Part shown: positions 61,000 to 64,000 of the stretch, one piece after another
How positions within the stretch are numbered: the stretch's first letter is position 1
How the letters are laid out: the number at the start of each line of letters is the position of its first letter
Program-made: the position numbers and the translations under genes
Source of the DNA: Polymorphum gilvum SL003B-26A1
GTDB lineage: Bacteria > Pseudomonadota > Alphaproteobacteria > Rhizobiales > Stappiaceae
Reading direction: 5' to 3'
NCBI RefSeq assembly: GCF_000192745.1
Contig: NC_015259.1
Coordinates: forward strand, 4,231,001-4,295,000
DNA: 64,000 bases
Notes under the pieces: generated by a model
The model's input: only the letters and a program-made list of their open reading frames with translations
Databases searched by the model: none
What the model was told of the DNA's origin: nothing

Positions 61000-62069
61000 G
61001 CGAAAGCCCTCACGACAAGGCGCCAATTGGCATTCGTGGCGTTGGCGACTGCACCTGTTGACTTGTCCAGCAGTTGGACCGCACTCGCCGCCGATCCGTA
61101 CCTGACCTCCACCGTTGTCGGATAGGGGACGACGGACAGGCCGGCGGCGAGTGCATTCGCCGCGTTGATCCCGATGTTGATCGACAGGATCTGGCCGACA
61201 GAATACCCGTGTTCGGCGGCCTTGCAGACCAGCTCGGCGGTCATGATTTTCGGCTGGGCGCCGAGCCCGTGCGCGAGCGTCAGAAGTCCGCCGCTCGTGA
61301 TCGTCTGCTCGGGGCTGACATATGCTTTCGTGATCGGCAGCGGTGAGCCCCGGACGTGCAGGTCTCCGGCGAAGAAAGCGTTGCCGAGGCCGTCGACGCT
61401 CATCTTGGCCCGGAAGGTCCGGCCGGCGACGGTCTGGTCGCTGGCCAGGCCCGTCGTCTCGGTACTGGCGCTGTCGCTCATCAGGTGGATCATGTAGTTG
61501 CCCAGGACCTCGGCCCACTTGGCGGTGTCGACATCGCCGAGCAGCGCATGGGCCGCTTGCGCGTAGGACGCGAAACCGGCGGCCGCCAGGCTACCGACGC
61601 CGTCGCGCTTGGCGACCGATCCCGCCGCGGCCGCTTCGCTGGTCGCGCTCGCATCCAGTTTGGCGGCAAGGGCGGCGATCATCGTCGCCGCGAAATTGGC
61701 GTCGCCGCCGAGCGCTGTGTTGACGCTGGCCTGCGTTGCATAGACCTCGCCGATCCCGATGCCGCCACCCAGCTGCGTCGTGAGCGGCCGCCCGGCCGGC
61801 GCGCCGGCGATCGAGACGTCGGCGAGCCCGGCAAGCGTGTGGGTGTGGGTGAGCGCTGCCTTGCCGTCGAGCGCGGTGGCAAGACCCGCGACGTCGGCGA
61901 TCGCGTGTCCGTGCACGGCCGCCGCCTTGGCCGCCAGCGCGACCAGGAGAGCGGCGACGTCACCGTCGATCGCCGCAAAAGCGTCGATCAGCCTCGCGAC
62001 GTCTTCATTCACCTTGTTGTCTGCATGCGGCAGCGGGTAGCCGCGATTTGGGGTCGTCTGGGCAACCAT
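60996..62069 (-). CDS. Phage tail fiber protein
   Basis: 357 residues with GAGGGAG upstream. N-terminal attachment part, then two fiber repeats with the HxH pairs: HGHAIADVAGLATALDGKAA and THTHTLAGLADVSI; Ala-rich trimeric shaft; C-terminal tip beta-rich. Trimeric receptor-binding fiber of the tail. Confidence 0.85.
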   Translation of the reverse strand: MVAQTTPNRGYPLPHADNKVNEDVARLIDAFAAIDGDVAALLVALAAKAAAVHGHAIADVAGLATALDGKAALTHTHTLAGLADVSIAGAPAGRPLTTQLGGGIGIGEVYATQASVNTALGGDANFAATMIAALAAKLDASATSEAAAAGSVAKRDGVGSLAAAGFASYAQAAHALLGDVDTAKWAEVLGNYMIHLMSDSASTETTGLASDQTVAGRTFRAKMSVDGLGNAFFAGDLHVRGSPLPITKAYVSPEQTITSGGLLTLAHGLGAQPKIMTAELVCKAAEHGYSVGQILSINIGINAANALAAGLSVVPYPTTVEVRYGSAASAVQLLDKSTGAVANATNANWRLVVRAFA

Positions 62070-62080
62070 GGCAGCTCCCT

Positions 62081-64000
62081 CTAGATCGTTGCGACGCGGA
62101 GATCCGCGAGCGAGGGGCGGGCCGCCGGCCCGCCTGTGAGCGTCAGGCGGACGCGGGTTTCCGCGCCCCAGGCGGGCTGCGGATCAAGCGGGTCGAGTTC
62201 ATGGCTGCGCTCGACCCAGCCGTCCGTCTCGAGCACATCGATCGAGCGCAGCGGGATCGTTTCCCAGCCTGCATCGCCGCGCTGCAGCTCGACGGTCAAA
62301 GCGGATCCGGATGGCAAAAGCGCCTTGAGGCGCACAGGGATGCGGACCGCCCCATCGACGGCAAAGGCACGCGAGACATAGGTGGCGGTATCGCGCAAGG
62401 ACCCGGCGATGAGCTGCACCCCCGGAAACAGCGTCGGCGACGCCGTCTCCGTGCCGGCGAGGACGGCGAAGACGACAACCGTTTCCGTGACGCGCGTGTC
62501 CAGTTCCAGCACCTGTCCTGGCGCCATGCGCCAGAGGCCACCGCCAGGGCGCTCGACCTCGAAGACGACCGAGCATTCGGCTTCTGGCAAGTCCACGACG
62601 GCGCGGATGATGAGATCCGTGCAGTCGACCAGGTCGACCTGGCCGAGCGAGATCCGCTTGACGCCGGGTGCGAAGCGGGCGGCGCGCAGGTCGAATGAAA
62701 GGTCCTCGTCCTGGTGCGCCGTCCAGGTCCGCGCGTTGCTCGAGGAGAGCATGACGCCGACCGGGTACGGCTGCGCGGTCACCCAGGACTGCGCCACCGC
62801 GTCGAAGGCGCCGATCTGGGCGGACGAGATCGAATGCGCGGCATCGTCCGACTTGACGACGAAGCAGTATTCGCGCCCAGCCGACAGCCAGAGCGGTTCC
62901 GGCAGAGCGATCACGGTCGGCTGGCCGATCGCGACACCGCCCATCACGACATACGCCTGGCTGAGGATTTCGGCCGTGGGCATGCCCTGGGAGCAGGAGC
63001 GGATCTCCAGCAGGAGAGGATTTGTCGGATCGCCGACCGCGCAGATGCGCAGGGTCACGGCCGCGATATGCCGGCCTTGCGTGCCGGCCGGAAGGACGAA
63101 TGTCTGCGCGAGTGGGTCGGCGTCGCCGGCGCCGTCGCTGCCTTGAACGCTGCCGTCCCACTCCCGGACGGGCGGGTCGCTCCATCTTGTGACGGTGCTC
63201 ACCTGGCGCATCACCGTGATCTCGATCTGCCCCTCGCCGACGAACAGCGCGGTGGCTTCCGTGCCAGATCCGCCGACAGCGCGCACAAGCTTGCGGCCGG
63301 CCGGATAGGTCTCGGCCGCAATGGCGATCGTGCCGGAGATCTCGCCGTTGCCGTCCGCGACGACGCCGGCCGGCGTCACGTCGACGCCGTCGAAGGTGAG
63401 TGCGTCCAGCGTTTCGCCCGCGCCGAAGCCGCGGATCGTGAAGCCGACGTCGATGGCGCGCAGGAACTCGGCGAGTTCCTGTCGGGTGTCGACGACGTCG
63501 GTGCGCGTCGTGGTGCGAGACAGGTTGCCGGCGCCGAAGACAGCTGTCTGCGCCGAGGCCCATTCGGTGCGGGTCTCGGTCCACAGATCGACAGCCGGAT
63601 CGAGCGTCAGCTCCGCCGGGATCGGCAGGAAGTTCGCATAGGGGTTGACCAGCCTGCAATGCGTCACCAGACCTTGCGAGATCACGACCTCGGGGCTCCA
63701 GTCGAGCAGCACGGGACGCGGCGGGCCGAGCCGGTGGATCGTCGGGTCGATCGCGAGTTGGCACGAGCCGTCGAACAGGGCGGCGTCCTGGGCGACGCCG
63801 CCGTCGCGCCAGCGATCGGAGGTGAAGGGATCGACAAAGACGCCGCGCTTGGCCGTCGGCTCGCGGCTGTCGATGTCGCGGCGCAGCCGTTCCAGGGCGA
63901 CGAGGTCGAGCACGTCGACCAGGCGCTTGTACATCCGGTCGATGTCCGTGAAGGGGTAGGCCCGCACACCGCTGTTGATGATCGTCGGCGCGCCGGACCA
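62081..64000 (-). CDS. DUF4815-family phage tail protein, 5' part beyond window
   Basis: The frame is open to the right edge (codons before 63967 read WSGAPTIINSGVRAYPF), so at least 639 residues are visible and the true start is outside. DUF4815 proteins of about 1000 residues lie next to tail fibers in contractile phages; several beta-sandwich modules are recognisable (GRHIAAVTLRICAV, LWLSAGREYCFVVKSDD). Likely a long baseplate or fiber-linked protein. Confidence 0.75.
   Translation of the reverse strand, partial: WSGAPTIINSGVRAYPFTDIDRMYKRLVDVLDLVALERLRRDIDSREPTAKRGVFVDPFTSDRWRDGGVAQDAALFDGSCQLAIDPTIHRLGPPRPVLLDWSPEVVISQGLVTHCRLVNPYANFLPIPAELTLDPAVDLWTETRTEWASAQTAVFGAGNLSRTTTRTDVVDTRQELAEFLRAIDVGFTIRGFGAGETLDALTFDGVDVTPAGVVADGNGEISGTIAIAAETYPAGRKLVRAVGGSGTEATALFVGEGQIEITVMRQVSTVTRWSDPPVREWDGSVQGSDGAGDADPLAQTFVLPAGTQGRHIAAVTLRICAVGDPTNPLLLEIRSCSQGMPTAEILSQAYVVMGGVAIGQPTVIALPEPLWLSAGREYCFVVKSDDAAHSISSAQIGAFDAVAQSWVTAQPYPVGVMLSSSNARTWTAHQDEDLSFDLRAARFAPGVKRISLGQVDLVDCTDLIIRAVVDLPEAECSVVFEVERPGGGLWRMAPGQVLELDTRVTETVVVFAVLAGTETASPTLFPGVQLIAGSLRDTATYVSRAFAVDGAVRIPVRLKALLPSGSALTVELQRGDAGWETIPLRSIDVLETDGWVERSHELDPLDPQPAWGAETRVRLTLTGGPAARPSLADLRVATI

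Larger units (their letters stand above)
53706..64000 (-). mobile_element. P2-like prophage tail region, partial
   Basis: All genes run leftward in the P2 late-tail order FI, FII, E/E', T, U, X, D, preceded by fiber and DUF4815 genes. The right end is cut by the window. No integrase, repressor or attachment repeat is visible here, so whether it is a complete prophage or a domesticated tail (tailocin) cannot be decided. Confidence 0.85.

Noticed and set aside
1-64000. CRISPR arrays, rRNA operons, insertion sequences
   Set aside because: No regularly spaced direct repeats, no rRNA sequence signature and no transposase motif were seen.

Overview
The window is a high-GC bacterial chromosome segment. 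Its gene content points to an alphaproteobacterium, most likely of the Hyphomicrobiales (Rhizobiales). This is an inference from family content: an aminoacyl:carrier-protein ligase of the Bradyrhizobium type, the lptC-lptA-lptB-rpoN-hpf-ptsN block next to an RNase D-like gene and a tRNA-Leu, a DUF1127 protein, and a ScfR-type regulator. No rRNA, CRISPR array or insertion sequence was seen.

Layout. 1-9.5 kb: end of an exopolysaccharide locus with a flippase (cut by the edge), a GH5 glycanase and a tandem alpha/beta-hydrolase. Facing them is a tight five-gene operon: carrier protein, acyl-CoA dehydrogenase-like protein, seryl-tRNA-synthetase-like amino acid:carrier-protein ligase, DUF1839 and a GH2 beta-mannosidase-like enzyme. 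9.7-16.5 kb: a cytochrome b561, then a set mixing pterin/flavin folds with sugar chemistry (RibD-C reductase, methyltransferase, GT4, divergent T-fold protein, BchC-like dehydrogenase), then the glucan synthase OpgH. 16.5-24.3 kb: housekeeping (ptsN, hpf, rpoN, lptBAC, RNase D, tRNA-Leu(CAG), NDUFA9-like reductase, DUF1127). 24.4-29 kb: WYL, LuxR-type and ScfR regulators, RidA, and an MBL-fold hydrolase. 29-40.9 kb: a branched-chain-type (HAAT) ABC transporter flanked by two aldehyde dehydrogenases, with a flotillin, a divergent AraC regulator and a Crp/Fnr protein.

40.9-51.1 kb: a co-oriented flagellar filament/hook module (fliC, fliD, fliS, flgD, flgE, an 88-residue unknown, flgN, flgK, flgL). 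An ECF sigma factor lies at its head, and an anti-sigma-like membrane protein plus a periplasmic sensor-like protein sit inside it. Basal body, export and motor genes are absent, so this is either a scattered part of the main system or a second filament set. 51.2-53.6 kb: a strongly AT-rich patch with nested palindromes, a Xre-RES toxin-antitoxin pair, two structured repeats and an unknown membrane/coiled-coil protein.

53.7-64 kb: tail genes of a P2-like contractile-tailed prophage, transcribed leftward: DUF4815 protein (cut by the right edge), tail fiber, an unknown, sheath FI, tube FII, tail chaperone E with a clear -1 frameshift site making E+E', tape measure T, U, X and D. The most unusual parts are the aminoacyl-carrier operon, the pterin-like/sugar set, the ECF-sigma-linked flagellar module, the long C-terminal tail on LivF, and several large palindromes in divergent promoters.
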